Shown: positions 14,934-25,473, counted from the first letter of the stretch. The stretch: DNA of 32,049 nucleotides from Hydrogenophaga sp. (GCA_018993155.1 JAGKSX010000025.1:1-32049), one strand, 5' to 3'. The notes: generated by a model from the letters alone, not told the origin. Made by a program: numbers and translations.

Positions 14934-15824
14934 TCAGGTGACTGTGTCGAACAGCTCACCCAGCCACTGCGCGAAGGCGCGCACGCGCACGGAGAGCTGG
15001 CGGTTCTGTGGATACAGCACCGACACCGGCAGCGGCGGCGGTGGCAGGTCCGCCAGCACCTCGCGCAACTGGCCCGAGGCCAGTTCGTCGGCCACGCGGT
15101 AGCGGGGGACCTGCACCAGGCCCAGGCCGGCGATCGCCGCGCCGGCGTAGACGTCGGCCCCCGTCACCGAGACCGGGCCGTTCAGGTTCAGCGTGCGCAC
15201 TTCGCCGTTCACCGTGAACTCCATCGGCAGGGCCTGGCCCGTGGCGCTGGAGAGGTAGTTCACCGCGCGGTGGCCGGCCAGGTCGACCAGGGTCCGAGGC
15301 TCGCCGAATTGCGCGAGATAGCTCGCGCTGGCGCAGGTGAGCTGCGGCAGCAGCGCCACCCGACGCGCCACCAGGGACGAGTCGCGCAGCTGCCCGGCGC
15401 GCAGCACGCAGTCCACGCCTTCGCGCACCAGGTCGACCAGGCGGTCATCCTCACCGATCTGCAGTTCCAGCAGCGGGTGCCGCGCGAGGAAGGCGGGCAG
15501 GGCGGGTACGACGAAGCGGCGCGCCAGCGTGCCCTGCAGGTTCACCCGCAGCAGGCCCTTGGGCACGGCCTGGCGGAACAGGCCGTCGGCTTCTTCGAGG
15601 TCGGCCAGCAGGCCCACGCAGCGCTGGCGGTAGGCCTCGCCATCGGGCGTGAGCCGCACCGTGCGCGTGGTGCGCTCCAGCAGGCGCACGCCCAGGCGCG
15701 CCTCCAGCCGCTGGATCAGGTTGCTCACCGTCGCGCGGGGCAGCTGCAGGTCGTCCGCCGCCTGCGTGAAGCTGCCCCGCTCGGCGATGCGCACGAACAC
15801 CTGCATTTCCTGGAATCGGTCCAT
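14934..15824 (-). CDS. LysR-family transcriptional regulator
   Basis: The 296-residue protein begins MDRFQEMQVFVRIAERGSF, with the LysR winged helix-turn-helix at about 18-60 (TQAADDLQLPRATVSNLIQRLE), a linker helix and a periplasmic-binding-type effector domain from about 90. It belongs to the large subgroup that regulates a neighbouring divergent gene, here the SDR dehydrogenase. The ATG at 15824 fits the family start; an upstream extension is open but unlike LysR proteins. The intergenic DNA contains an inverted repeat and repeated GAACGAT motifs that could be its binding sites. The inducer is unknown. Confidence 0.9.
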   Translation of the reverse strand: MDRFQEMQVFVRIAERGSFTQAADDLQLPRATVSNLIQRLEARLGVRLLERTTRTVRLTPDGEAYRQRCVGLLADLEEADGLFRQAVPKGLLRVNLQGTLARRFVVPALPAFLARHPLLELQIGEDDRLVDLVREGVDCVLRAGQLRDSSLVARRVALLPQLTCASASYLAQFGEPRTLVDLAGHRAVNYLSSATGQALPMEFTVNGEVRTLNLNGPVSVTGADVYAGAAIAGLGLVQVPRYRVADELASGQLREVLADLPPPPLPVSVLYPQNRQLSVRVRAFAQWLGELFDTVT

Positions 15825-15847
15825 GGGCGCTATTGTTGATGAAATTC

Positions 15848-15915
15848 GAACGATGTTGCCAATTTCCAGGCAATGATCTTTCAGGGAGAACGATCCATCA
15901 TCGGGCCATCGTTTC
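15848..15915. promoter_or_regulatory. Repeat cluster in the LysR-SDR intergenic region
   Basis: TTGCC-N8-GGCAA (15856-15873) is a LysR-type inverted repeat. GAACGAT occurs at 15848-15854 and again at 15888-15894, exactly 40 bases apart, and an inverted version (ATCGTTTC) sits at 15908-15915. The arrangement suggests several regulator contacts in the divergent promoter. Confidence 0.4.
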
Positions 15916-15933
15916 AACTTTCAGGAAAAACCC

Positions 15934-16677
15934 ATGAGCTCCAACGCCTCCTCCCCCGTCGCCATCGTCACCGGCGCCTCGCGCGGCATCGGTGCCGCGT
16001 TGGCCCGCCGCCTGGCCGCCGACGGTTGCGCCGTGGTGGTGAACCACGCCCACAGCGCCCCCGAGGCCGATGCCCTGGTGGCCGAGCTGCGCGCTGGCGG
16101 CGCCCGGGCCATCGCGGTGCGGGCCGACGTGTCGAAGGCCGACGAAGTGCGGGCCCTTTTCGACATCACCGAGCGCGAACTCGGCCCGGTGGACGTGCTG
16201 GTGAACAACGCCGGGGTGCTCCAGACGGTGCCGCTGGCGCAGACCAGCGATGCCCTGTACGACCGCACCTTCGACACCAACGTGCGCGGCACCTTCAACA
16301 CGCTGCGCGAGGCCGCCACGCGGCTGAACGAGGGCGGGCGCATCGTCAACTTCTCCAGCACCACGGTGGCGATGAACCTGCCGGGCTACAGCGTGTACAT
16401 CGCCTCCAAGGCGGCGGTGGAGTCGCTGACCCAGGTGTTCGCCAAGGAACTGCGCGGGCGCCGCATCACGGTCAACGCGGTGGCGCCCGGCCCGGTGGCC
16501 ACTGCGCTGTTCTTCGACGGCAAGACGCCCGAACAGATCCAGGCGCTGGCCCAGATGCCGCCGCTGCAGCGGCTGGGCGAACCGGACGACATCGCTTCGG
16601 TGGTGGGGTTTCTGGTGAGCCCGGCCGGCGGCTGGGTCAATGGCCAGGTGCTGCGCGCCAATGGCGGCCTGGTGTGA
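15934..16677 (+). CDS. Short-chain dehydrogenase/reductase (SDR)
   Basis: The 247-residue classical SDR has the nucleotide motif TGASRGIG (13-20), NNAG (91-94), and catalytic Ser142, Tyr155 and Lys159 (YIASK). The Rossmann region has no acidic residue after the second strand (VVVNHAH), and the NH pair suits NADP(H), so a reductase is likely. It resembles FabG-like 3-ketoacyl reductases of unknown substrate found as single genes beside LysR regulators. The start follows a weak AGGAAA ribosome binding site. A structured repeat begins 8 bases after the stop. Confidence 0.88.
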   Translation: MSSNASSPVAIVTGASRGIGAALARRLAADGCAVVVNHAHSAPEADALVAELRAGGARAIAVRADVSKADEVRALFDITERELGPVDVLVNNAGVLQTVPLAQTSDALYDRTFDTNVRGTFNTLREAATRLNEGGRIVNFSSTTVAMNLPGYSVYIASKAAVESLTQVFAKELRGRRITVNAVAPGPVATALFFDGKTPEQIQALAQMPPLQRLGEPDDIASVVGFLVSPAGGWVNGQVLRANGGLV

Positions 16678-16685
16678 GGAAGGAG

Positions 16686-16786
16686 GCACCCCCTGCGCCG
16701 CTTCGCGGCTTCCCCCTCTCTGGCGCCTTCGGCTGGGAGGGGGACGGCATCTGGGGCCGGCGGAGCCGGACCCTCGATGCCCCTGG
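16686..16786 (+). repeat. Three-hairpin repeat, copy A, behind the SDR gene
   Basis: It begins GCACCCCCTGCGCCGC and ends CTCGATGCCCCTGG. Hairpin 1 is GCCGC-TTC-GCGGC (16697-16709). Hairpin 2 has CCCCCTC/GAGGGGG arms (16712-16743) with an inner GCC-TTC-GGC. Hairpin 3 is CCGGC-GGA-GCCGG (16757-16769). The same element occurs in inverse orientation at 27795-27878. In both places it follows directly behind a stop codon and reads in the same direction as the gene. Confidence 0.75.
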
Positions 16787-16839
16787 GGGGCGTGGCTTCA
16801 GGCGTGACGGGGGGCGCTTGGCGCCACCTCGTGGGTCGT

Positions 16840-17187
16840 TCAGCGGCGTTGGCCGCGCTGGAAGGACTGCAGCTGCGCCTTGGAGACGTTGCCCTCGAAG
16901 AGGGGCGTGAGGTCGGAGACGGCCGCCAGGGCGCTGGATTCGTCGCGCTGCAGGCACAGGGCCTGGGCCAGGTCGGCGCGCAGGAACCAGAGGGCCTCGA
17001 TGCTGGAGGCGTAGCGGATGCGGTGTTCCAGCTGGGGGTTGAGTTCGGCGCCTCGCACACCCAGCAGGCGGAGCATCGATTTCTGGATCAGGACCATCGC
17101 CCTCGGGTCGGGCGCCTTGGGCGCGGACTCCGAATTCGGCGTGAGGATCGACGTCAGGCTGCTGAGGAAGGTCTTGACTCTTTGCAT
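16840..17187 (-). CDS. Conserved-looking small protein of unknown function
   Basis: The 115-residue protein is not recognised. It starts MQRVKTFLSSLTSILTP, has a low-complexity Ser/Pro/Ala stretch to about residue 28, then a compact, probably all-helical part with MLRLLGVRG, IRYASSIEALWFLRADLAQAL and VSDLTPLFEGNVSKAQLQSF. There is no signal peptide or clear membrane helix. Its coding character (amphipathic helices, sensible composition) supports a real gene. It stands alone: the SDR repeat lies beyond its stop and pgi lies behind it on the same strand. A TATAAA hexamer (17256-17261, minus) could be part of its promoter. The helical part slightly recalls tail regions of HemX-like proteins, which I cannot confirm. 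Confidence 0.6.
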   Translation of the reverse strand: MQRVKTFLSSLTSILTPNSESAPKAPDPRAMVLIQKSMLRLLGVRGAELNPQLEHRIRYASSIEALWFLRADLAQALCLQRDESSALAAVSDLTPLFEGNVSKAQLQSFQRGQRR

Positions 17188-17342
17188 GCTGGTGGATGCT
17201 GTCCGTGTGTGCCGAACCTGATGGAATAGCGCCTGCCCTTTCGGGAACTTTTGCGTTTATACCCGATACGGTATTTTTTGCCGCATTTTTGCGCGACAAG
17301 GCACGGTTTGGGCCCGCTTACGCCCCGTTGCTGCCACCAGGC

Positions 17343-18917
17343 TCAGCGGGCGGCCTGCTCCATCGCCTTGGCCATGGTCTTGCCCAGCTCCACGCCCCAC
17401 TGGTCGAAGGCGTTGATGCGCCAGATCGCGGCCTGGGTGAACACCTTGTGCTCGTACAGGGCGATCAGCGCCCCCAGGCGCGAGGGATCCAGCCGGTCGA
17501 GCCAGAGGATGTGGCTCGGGATGTTGCCCTCGAAACTGCGGTGCGGCGCCGTGGCCCGGGCATCGGCTTCGCTCATGCCGTCCTTCTGCAGCAGCGCCTG
17601 CGTGTCGGCCAGCGAACGCCCGCGCGCCATCGCTTCGGCCTGGGCGCGCAGGTTGAGGTTGACCACTTCGTGGTGCGTCGCGGCCAGCGGCAGGGGCGTG
17701 TCCTCGTTCTGCACGCCGATGAAGTCCACCGGCACGGTGTGCCGGCCCTGGTGGATCAGCTGGAAGTAGGCGTGTTGCCCGTCGATGCCCAGCCCGCCCC
17801 AGACGATGGGGCCGGTGTCCACCGTGGCGGGCGTGCCGTCGGTGTGGGTGCGCTTGCCGTTGGACTCCATGTCCATCTGCTGCACGAAGGGCGTGAAGCG
17901 CACGAGGCGCGACGCGTAGGGCACGATCAACTGCGTCGGCAGGCCCAGGAAGTTGCGGTTCCAGATGCCGTTCAGGGCCAGCTGCACCGGCAGGTTTTGC
18001 GCCAGCGGCGCGCTGCAGAAGTGCTCGTCCATCGCCCGCGCGCCGGCCAGGAAGAGGCGGAAGTGCTCGGTGCCGATGGCGATGGCCAGCGGCAGGCCCA
18101 GCGCCGACCACACGGAATAGCGCCCGCCCACCCAGTCCCAGAACAGGAAGGTGCGCTCGGCCGGGTAACCCAGCTTCGCGGCCTGCGCCGGGCTGGCGGT
18201 GATGGCCACCAGGTGCCGGCCCACCGCCTCGGCGGGGCAGCCGTGGTCGCTCAGCCAGCGCCGCGCGCTGGCGGCGTTGGTGAGCGTTTCCTGGGTGGTG
18301 AAGGTCTTGCTGGAGACGATGAACAGCGTGCGCGCCGCGTCCAGCCCGCGCAGCACGCTCCACAGCGCCCAGGCATCGGGGTTGGAGACATAGTGGACTC
18401 GCACGCCGGGGTGGGCCAGGTGTGCCAGTGCGTCGGCCGCCATGCGCGGGCCGAGGTCGGAGCCGCCGATGCCGATGTTCACCACGTCGGTGATGGCCTC
18501 GCCGCTGTGCCCGCGCACCGTGCCCGCGCGCAGGGCCTCGGCGAAGTCGCAGACGCGGGCCAGTTCGACCTGCACGGCCTTCTGCACGTCCGCGCCCCAG
18601 GGCCCGGTGTGCAGCGGGTCGCCGCGCAGCGCCACGTGCAGCACGGGTCGGCCTTCGGTGGTGTTGATGGGCTCGCCGCGGAACATGGCGTCGCGCCGGG
18701 CCGCCACGCCGGCCTGCTCGGCCAGCGCCAGCAGCGCCTGCTGGATGGCGGGCGAGACGCGCTGGCGGCTCGCGTCCAGCGTGATGCCTGCGGCGCGCAG
18801 CGCCATGCGCTCGGCGCGGCCGGTGTCGGCGGGCAGCAGCTCGCGCAGATGGGGCTGCGCTGCCCCGGCCAGGGATTGCAGTTGGGCCCAGGCGGGCAGG
18901 GGGGTGGGCAGGGTCAT
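17343..18917 (-). CDS. pgi: Glucose-6-phosphate isomerase
   Basis: The 524-residue enzyme interconverts glucose 6-phosphate and fructose 6-phosphate. Both PGI signatures are present: DWVGGRYSVWSALGLPLAI in the first half and DQWGVELGK near the C-terminus; GIGGSDLGPRMAADAL and SSKTFTTQETLTNA form the phosphate-binding regions. It is slightly shorter than E. coli Pgi (549 aa), within the family range. It is the last gene of the Entner-Doudoroff operon, 22 bases behind eda. In a bacterium using this pathway it lets fructose 6-phosphate from gluconeogenesis re-enter through Zwf. Confidence 0.95.
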   Translation of the reverse strand: MTLPTPLPAWAQLQSLAGAAQPHLRELLPADTGRAERMALRAAGITLDASRQRVSPAIQQALLALAEQAGVAARRDAMFRGEPINTTEGRPVLHVALRGDPLHTGPWGADVQKAVQVELARVCDFAEALRAGTVRGHSGEAITDVVNIGIGGSDLGPRMAADALAHLAHPGVRVHYVSNPDAWALWSVLRGLDAARTLFIVSSKTFTTQETLTNAASARRWLSDHGCPAEAVGRHLVAITASPAQAAKLGYPAERTFLFWDWVGGRYSVWSALGLPLAIAIGTEHFRLFLAGARAMDEHFCSAPLAQNLPVQLALNGIWNRNFLGLPTQLIVPYASRLVRFTPFVQQMDMESNGKRTHTDGTPATVDTGPIVWGGLGIDGQHAYFQLIHQGRHTVPVDFIGVQNEDTPLPLAATHHEVVNLNLRAQAEAMARGRSLADTQALLQKDGMSEADARATAPHRSFEGNIPSHILWLDRLDPSRLGALIALYEHKVFTQAAIWRINAFDQWGVELGKTMAKAMEQAAR

Positions 18918-18939
18918 GGGTTGGTGGCGTGCGGTGGCG

Positions 18940-19578
18940 TCAGACGGCGGTGGCCAGTGTGGTGGCTTCGCGCGCGAGGCGGGCGATGCGTTTCCAGTCG
19001 CCCTGGCGCAGCGCGTCCGAGGGCGTGAGCCAGGAGCCGCCGGCCATCGCCACGTTGGGCAGGGCCAGGATCTCGCGCAGGTTCTCAGGGCTCACGCCGC
19101 CAGTGGGGCAGAAGCGCACGTCGGGCAGCGGCGCGCCCAATGCCTTGAGCATGCCGATGCCGCCGGCCTGCGCGGCGGGGAACAGCTTCATGAGGGTGAA
19201 GCCGTGGTCGCGCGCGCGCATCACCTCGCTGGGCGTCATCACGCCGGGAATGAAGGGCAGTTTCGCGGCCTTGACCGCGTCCACGAGAGACTCGGAACAT
19301 CCCGGTGAGAGGGCAAATTTCGCGCCTGCGTTCACCACCTGGGTCACCTCGGCCGCGCGCGTGACGGTGCCGGCGCCCAGGTGCATCCTGGGCACGGCGC
19401 GCGCCACGGCCTCGATGGCGCGCAGCGCGACGCCCGAGCGCAGGGTGATCTCCATCACGTCGATGCCGCCTTCGAGCAGCGCATGCGCCAGCGGCACGGC
19501 CTGGGCCTCGTCGCTCAGGACGATGACGGGCACGACACGGGCGGTGAAAGCAGGGCGGGTGAAGCAGGTGGTCGTCAT
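18940..19578 (-). CDS. eda: KDPG aldolase (2-dehydro-3-deoxyphosphogluconate aldolase)
   Basis: The 212-residue class I aldolase splits 2-keto-3-deoxy-6-phosphogluconate into pyruvate and glyceraldehyde 3-phosphate. Glu43 in MEITLRS, the GAGTV motif at 68-72 and the Schiff-base Lys131 in [12 protein letters not shown] are in place, followed by the phosphate-binding PTGGVSPEN loop. The ATG at 19578 lies 11 bases behind the edd stop; the frame is open further upstream only inside edd. Length is typical. It performs the second step specific to the Entner-Doudoroff pathway. Confidence 0.95.
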   Translation of the reverse strand: MTTTCFTRPAFTARVVPVIVLSDEAQAVPLAHALLEGGIDVMEITLRSGVALRAIEAVARAVPRMHLGAGTVTRAAEVTQVVNAGAKFALSPGCSESLVDAVKAAKLPFIPGVMTPSEVMRARDHGFTLMKLFPAAQAGGIGMLKALGAPLPDVRFCPTGGVSPENLREILALPNVAMAGGSWLTPSDALRQGDWKRIARLAREATTLATAV

Positions 19579-19589
19579 GGTGTCTGGGT

Positions 19590-21473
<1,884 letters not shown>

Positions 21474-21486
21474 TTTGGGATCTCGT

Positions 21487-22227
21487 TCAGGCCAGCCAGA
21501 CACTGACCGGCGTGAGGTGCTGGTTCAGCACCAGTGAAACGGGCAGGCTTTCGTCGGCGGCGAGCCGGGCCTGCTGGTACACGGCGAGCTTGCTCGCGCC
21601 GCTGAGGGACAGGGCCAGCTCGCGCGTGGCCAGCAGGGCGGGCAGGGTGAGGGTGAGGCGCGCGTGCGGCGCGCGCGACGCTTCGGCCGGGCGCTGCCAG
21701 GTGACCGGCCCGCTGCCGTGCAGCGCGCGGGCCAGGCCGGGTGCGCCCGGAAAGATCGAGGCGGTGTGGCCGTCTTCGCCCATGCCGAGCACGGCCAGGT
21801 CCATGGGCCAGGGCTGGGTGGCCAGGCGGTGGTTGGCGCCGTCGGCCAGGGCCGCGAGCGCGGCGTCGTCGAGCACGGTGGGCAGGCGATCGAAGAAGGG
21901 CACGAAGCGGGCGGCGGCGGCGGCGCCCTGCAGCAGGTGGGTGCGCACCAGGGCGGTGTTGCTCTCGGGGTGATCGTGGGGCACGCAGCGCTCGTCCACC
22001 AGCAGCACGCTCACATGGGCCCATTCCACCGGCTGCTCGCGCAGGCGTTCGAACATCGCCACCGGCGACTTGCCGCCCGAGACCGCGAGCACCGCGTGGC
22101 CGCGCGCACCGATCGCCTCGCGCAGGCGCTGCGCGGCATGCAGGGCCAGTTGCGCCGCGAGTTCGGCCGCGTTGCGGGCGGGGTGCACCTGCAGCGGGTT
22201 GGGTGGGGGGCGGTCGAGCGCGTTCAT
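21487..22227 (-). CDS. pgl: 6-phosphogluconolactonase
   Basis: The 246-residue protein belongs to the DevB/NagB-like 6-phosphogluconolactonase family that hydrolyses 6-phosphogluconolactone to 6-phosphogluconate. SGGKSP (50-55) and the [13 protein letters not shown] motif (78-90) are diagnostic; [17 protein letters not shown] follows. Length is standard. The start lies 4 bases behind the zwf stop, so translation is probably coupled. Confidence 0.94.
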   Translation of the reverse strand: MNALDRPPPNPLQVHPARNAAELAAQLALHAAQRLREAIGARGHAVLAVSGGKSPVAMFERLREQPVEWAHVSVLLVDERCVPHDHPESNTALVRTHLLQGAAAAARFVPFFDRLPTVLDDAALAALADGANHRLATQPWPMDLAVLGMGEDGHTASIFPGAPGLARALHGSGPVTWQRPAEASRAPHARLTLTLPALLATRELALSLSGASKLAVYQQARLAADESLPVSLVLNQHLTPVSVWLA

Positions 22228-22231
22228 GGGG

Positions 22232-23707
22232 TCAGGCTTCTTCCACCCAGGCCGAGCCTTCGCGCGCCATCAGCGCGGACGAGGCCGCAGGGCCCCAGCT
22301 GCCGGCGGTGTAGGGGCGGGGCTTCTCGTTCAGGTTGCTCCAGCCTTCGAGGATGGGCTCGACCCAGGTCCAGGCGGCTTCGAGTTCATCGCGCCGCATG
22401 AAGTGCGTCAGGCGGCCCTTGATCACGTCCATGAGCAGGCGCTCGTAGGCTTCGGCGCGGCGCGCGCTGAAGGCCGATTCGAGGTCCAGGTTCAGGCTCA
22501 CCGGGCGCAGGCGCATGCCGCTGCCGGGTTCCTTGGCCATCATCTGCAGCTGCACGTGTTCTTCGGGTTGCAGGCGGATCATCAGGCGGTTGACCGGCTG
22601 GCGCGGTGCGTCGGGGAAGATGGTGTACGGCAGGTCGGCGAACTCGATGACGATCTCCGAGCGGCGCTCGGCCATGCGCTTGCCGGTGCGCAGGAAGATC
22701 GGCACGTTGGCCCAGCGCCAGTTGTTGATGTGCGCGCGCAGGGCCACGAAGGTTTCGGTCGTGCTGTCGGCGGGCACGTTCGCTTCCTGCAGGTAGCCCG
22801 CGGCCTTGTCGCCGTTGGAGGCGCCGGCGGTGTACTGGCCGCGCACGGTGTCGCGCGCCACGTCGGCCTCGGTCATGGGGCGCAGCGAGCGCAGCACCTT
22901 GAGTTTCTCGTCGCGCACGGCATCGGGGTCGAGCGAGACCGGCGGCTCCATGGCCACGATGCACAGCAGCTGCAGCAGGTGGTTCTGCACCATGTCGCGC
23001 AGGGCGCCGGTGCCGTCGTAGAAACCGGCGCGGCTGCCCACACCGACCGACTCGGCCACCGTGATCTGCACGCTCTTGATGTACGGGCTGCGCCAGAGCG
23101 GCTCGAAGATGGTGTTGCCAAAGCGCAGCACCATCATGTTCTGCACCGTCTCCTTGCCCAGGTAGTGGTCGATGCGGAAGGTCTGCCCCTCGCTGAAGTA
23201 GCGGCCCACCTCGTCGTTGATGGCGCGCGCCGAGGCGAGGTCGTGGCCCAGCGGCTTTTCCAGCACCACGCGCGAGCGCTCGTCGATCAGGCCGGCGCCG
23301 TGCAGGTGGGCGCAGATGCCGGTGAACAGCGTGGGCGCGGTGGCGAGGTAGTACACGCGGTCCGAGCCCGGTTGCAGCGCGCCGGCCAGGGCGGCGAAGT
23401 CGGCCGGCTGCGTGGCGTCGAGGCACACGTAGCCCAGGCGCGCCACGAAGCCTTGCCAGGCGGTCTCGTCCAGCGTCTCGGGGGGGATGAAGCCGCGCAC
23501 CTTCTCGTGGATGAAGGCGGTGAAGGTCTCACGGTCCCAGGGCTGGCGGCCCAGCGCGTGGATGCGCGTGGCCTCGGGCAGGTTGCGGTGCAGGTGCGCC
23601 ATGTAGAGCGCGGGCAGCAGCTTGCGCACCGAGAGGTCGCCCACACCGCCGAAGATCACCAGATCGAGCGGTTCGGCGGGAGTGGGGGCGGGATTCGTTG
23701 TGACCAT
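22232..23707 (-). CDS. zwf: Glucose-6-phosphate 1-dehydrogenase
   Basis: The 491-residue enzyme oxidises glucose 6-phosphate to the lactone with NAD(P)+. The cofactor loop is FGGVGDLSVRKL (19-30), slightly unlike the usual GASGDL: the Ser/Ala pair is replaced by Gly-Val. The active-site motif RIDHYLGKE (178-186) and the following MMVLRFGN segment are canonical. It is the first gene of the zwf-pgl-edd-eda-pgi operon. Two HexR-type boxes lie within 50 bases before its ATG, so control by 2-keto-3-deoxy-6-phosphogluconate through HexR is likely, as known for zwf in many proteobacteria. Confidence 0.95.
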   Translation of the reverse strand: MVTTNPAPTPAEPLDLVIFGGVGDLSVRKLLPALYMAHLHRNLPEATRIHALGRQPWDRETFTAFIHEKVRGFIPPETLDETAWQGFVARLGYVCLDATQPADFAALAGALQPGSDRVYYLATAPTLFTGICAHLHGAGLIDERSRVVLEKPLGHDLASARAINDEVGRYFSEGQTFRIDHYLGKETVQNMMVLRFGNTIFEPLWRSPYIKSVQITVAESVGVGSRAGFYDGTGALRDMVQNHLLQLLCIVAMEPPVSLDPDAVRDEKLKVLRSLRPMTEADVARDTVRGQYTAGASNGDKAAGYLQEANVPADSTTETFVALRAHINNWRWANVPIFLRTGKRMAERRSEIVIEFADLPYTIFPDAPRQPVNRLMIRLQPEEHVQLQMMAKEPGSGMRLRPVSLNLDLESAFSARRAEAYERLLMDVIKGRLTHFMRRDELEAAWTWVEPILEGWSNLNEKPRPYTAGSWGPAASSALMAREGSAWVEEA

Positions 23708-23709
23708 GA

Positions 23710-23724
23710 TCTAATTTAGTTACT
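23710..23724. promoter_or_regulatory. HexR-type box, proximal copy, before zwf
   Basis: TCTAATTTAGTTACT matches the HexR palindrome (TGTAATTWAATTACA-like) at most positions: the TAATTTAGTTAC core is intact, while the outer G and the last A differ. It lies 3 bases from the zwf start codon and 33 bases from the distal copy, about three helical turns. Confidence 0.6.
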
Positions 23725-23742
23725 TGTGATTTTGGATTTTAT

Positions 23743-23757
23743 TGTAATTAAGTTACA
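23743..23757. promoter_or_regulatory. HexR-type box, distal copy, before zwf
   Basis: TGTAATTAAGTTACA is a near-perfect palindrome and fits the described HexR consensus of proteobacteria. It is an AT-rich island in very GC-rich DNA, directly upstream of the operon that HexR typically represses. hexR is not in the window. Confidence 0.8.
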
Positions 23758-23828
23758 TGGCGGGTTCTTTTCACCCGGCCACGCCTGACCTTACCGCGAT
23801 GCCCCGCGCCGTGCACGCGGAAAACGTG

Positions 23829-24497
23829 TCAGGTGGTGAGCGCGGGCTGCAGGCCCGAGGCGGTGAGGTGCAGCACGCGGTGCGCGCGCGCCGCGGCCGC
23901 GCGGGAGTGCGTGACCAGCACGAGCGCCGCGCCACTCTCGGTGGCCTGTTGCTGCAGCACGTCCATGACCTGGGCGGCGGTGCTGGGGTCGAGGTTGCCG
24001 GTGGGCTCGTCGGCCAGCAGCAGGCCGGGGCGGTGCACGAGCGCGCGCGCGATCGCCACGCGCTGCAACTGGCCACCCGAGAGTTCGGCCGGCAGCCGCG
24101 CACCCAGCCCGCCCAGGCCCACGGCGTCGAGCATCTGCTGCACGCGCGCCGGGTCGGGGCGGCCCAGCAGCAGCAGGGGCAGGCCGACGTTCTGCGCCAC
24201 GTCCAGGTGCGGCAGCACGTGGAAGGCCTGGAACACGAAGCCCAGGTGCTCGCGCCGCCAGTGCGCGCGCTGCGTCTCGTCGAGCGTGCCGAGGTCCACG
24301 CCCTGGTGGGTGATGTGGCCTTCGCTCCAGTCGTCGAGCGCGGCCAGGCAGTTGAGCAGGCTGGACTTGCCCACGCCCGACTCGCCCACGATGGCGACGA
24401 ACTCGCCCGGGGCCACGCGCAGGCTCACCTGGCTGAACACGGGCGTGTCGCCGTAGCGCTTGCCGAGTTCGTGGACCACCAGGGCCGGCGTGCTCAT
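23829..24497 (-). CDS. ABC transporter ATP-binding protein, LolD/MacB type (no permease nearby)
   Basis: The 222-residue ATPase has Walker [10 protein letters not shown] (38-46), the Q-loop [21 protein letters not shown], signature [15 protein letters not shown], Walker [13 protein letters not shown] and the H-loop His in VLVTHS. The pattern is of the LolD/FtsE/MacB class, which works with FtsX-like permeases on lipoproteins, peptides or drugs from the periplasmic side. Its start overlaps the miaA stop as ATGA. No FtsX-like permease is encoded in the window; the next gene on the strand is zwf with its own promoter. The ATPase must therefore either use a permease from elsewhere or do something else. 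Confidence 0.87.
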   Translation of the reverse strand: MSTPALVVHELGKRYGDTPVFSQVSLRVAPGEFVAIVGESGVGKSSLLNCLAALDDWSEGHITHQGVDLGTLDETQRAHWRREHLGFVFQAFHVLPHLDVAQNVGLPLLLLGRPDPARVQQMLDAVGLGGLGARLPAELSGGQLQRVAIARALVHRPGLLLADEPTGNLDPSTAAQVMDVLQQQATESGAALVLVTHSRAAAARAHRVLHLTASGLQPALTT

Positions 24498-25462
24498 GCG
24501 GCCGGGCCCAGCAGGGTGTCGACGGTGTGCAGCACCTGGGCCAGCGCGTCGGGCGCGTCGCAGGCGATCACGCGGCGCTGCGGCATGGAGCGCAGCCAGG
24601 TGAGCTGGCGCTTGCCGAGCTGGCGGGTGGCGAAGATGCCGAGGTCGCGCAGCTCGGCGAGCTGTTCGCGCGTGAGCGCGTCGCCATGGGCCTGCAGCAT
24701 GTCCCAGGCCTGGCGGTAGCCCACGCAGCGCATGGACGGCAGCTCGGTCGAGAGGTCGCCGCGCGCGCGCAGCGCGCGCACCTCGTCGAGAAAACCGGCG
24801 GCAAGCATGTCGTCGAAGCGCTGGGCGATGCGCGCGTGCAGCCAGGCGCGGTCCTGCGGTTCAAGCGAGATCAGGTGCTCGGGTGCGAGCGGGCTGTCCG
24901 GGTTGTGGGTGCGGCCGGTCTGGAAACTGGAGATCGGTCTGCCCGACACCTCGTGCACCTCCAGCGCGCGCTGGATGCGCTGCGAGTCGTTGGGTGGCAG
25001 GCGCGCGGCGGTGGCCGGGTCCACGCGAGCGAGTTCGGCGTGCAGCGCGGGCCAGCCCAGTTCGAGCGCGCGCGCTTCGATGCGTTCGCGCACGCGGGCG
25101 TCGGCCTGGGGCATCTCGTCCAGGCCCACCAGCAGGGCCTTGAAATACAGCATGGTGCCGCCCACCAGCAGCGCGGTGCGGCCGCGCGCGGCGATCTCGT
25201 CCACCAGGCGCGTGGTGTCGCGCACGAAGTCGGCGGCGCTGTAGCTCTGCAGCGGGTCGAGGATGTCGATCAGGTGGTGCGGCACCAGGGCGCGTTCTTG
25301 CGCGCTGGGCTTGGCGCTGCCGATGTCCATGCCGCGGTAGACCAGGGCCGAGTCGACGCTGATGATCTCCACCGGCCAGCGCAACGCGATGGCCAGCGAG
25401 GCCGCGCTCTTGCCGCTGGCCGTGGGGCCGGCGAGTGCGATGCAACGGGGAGCGACTGGCAT
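24494..25462 (-). CDS. miaA: tRNA dimethylallyltransferase
   Basis: The 322-residue enzyme adds the dimethylallyl group to A37 of tRNAs that read codons beginning with U. GPTASGKS (12-19) is the P-loop; [19 protein letters not shown] and the [13 protein letters not shown] motif follow, then SRCVGYRQ-like [11 protein letters not shown] and the C-terminal [13 protein letters not shown]. All are canonical. The ATG at 25462 is the only good start. In many betaproteobacteria miaA lies close to mutL; here the two are separated by the MFS, hydrolase and gdhA genes. Its stop overlaps the ABC ATPase start. Confidence 0.94.
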   Translation of the reverse strand: MPVAPRCIALAGPTASGKSAASLAIALRWPVEIISVDSALVYRGMDIGSAKPSAQERALVPHHLIDILDPLQSYSAADFVRDTTRLVDEIAARGRTALLVGGTMLYFKALLVGLDEMPQADARVRERIEARALELGWPALHAELARVDPATAARLPPNDSQRIQRALEVHEVSGRPISSFQTGRTHNPDSPLAPEHLISLEPQDRAWLHARIAQRFDDMLAAGFLDEVRALRARGDLSTELPSMRCVGYRQAWDMLQAHGDALTREQLAELRDLGIFATRQLGKRQLTWLRSMPQRRVIACDAPDALAQVLHTVDTLLGPAA

Positions 25463-25473
25463 GGTGAGGGGTG

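Noticed and set aside
17262-17279. ATACC-N6-GGTAT followed by a run of six T, resembling an intrinsic terminator on the plus strand
   Set aside because: No plus-strand gene ends here; the stem is only five weak pairs. It more likely belongs to the promoter region of the small minus-strand gene.
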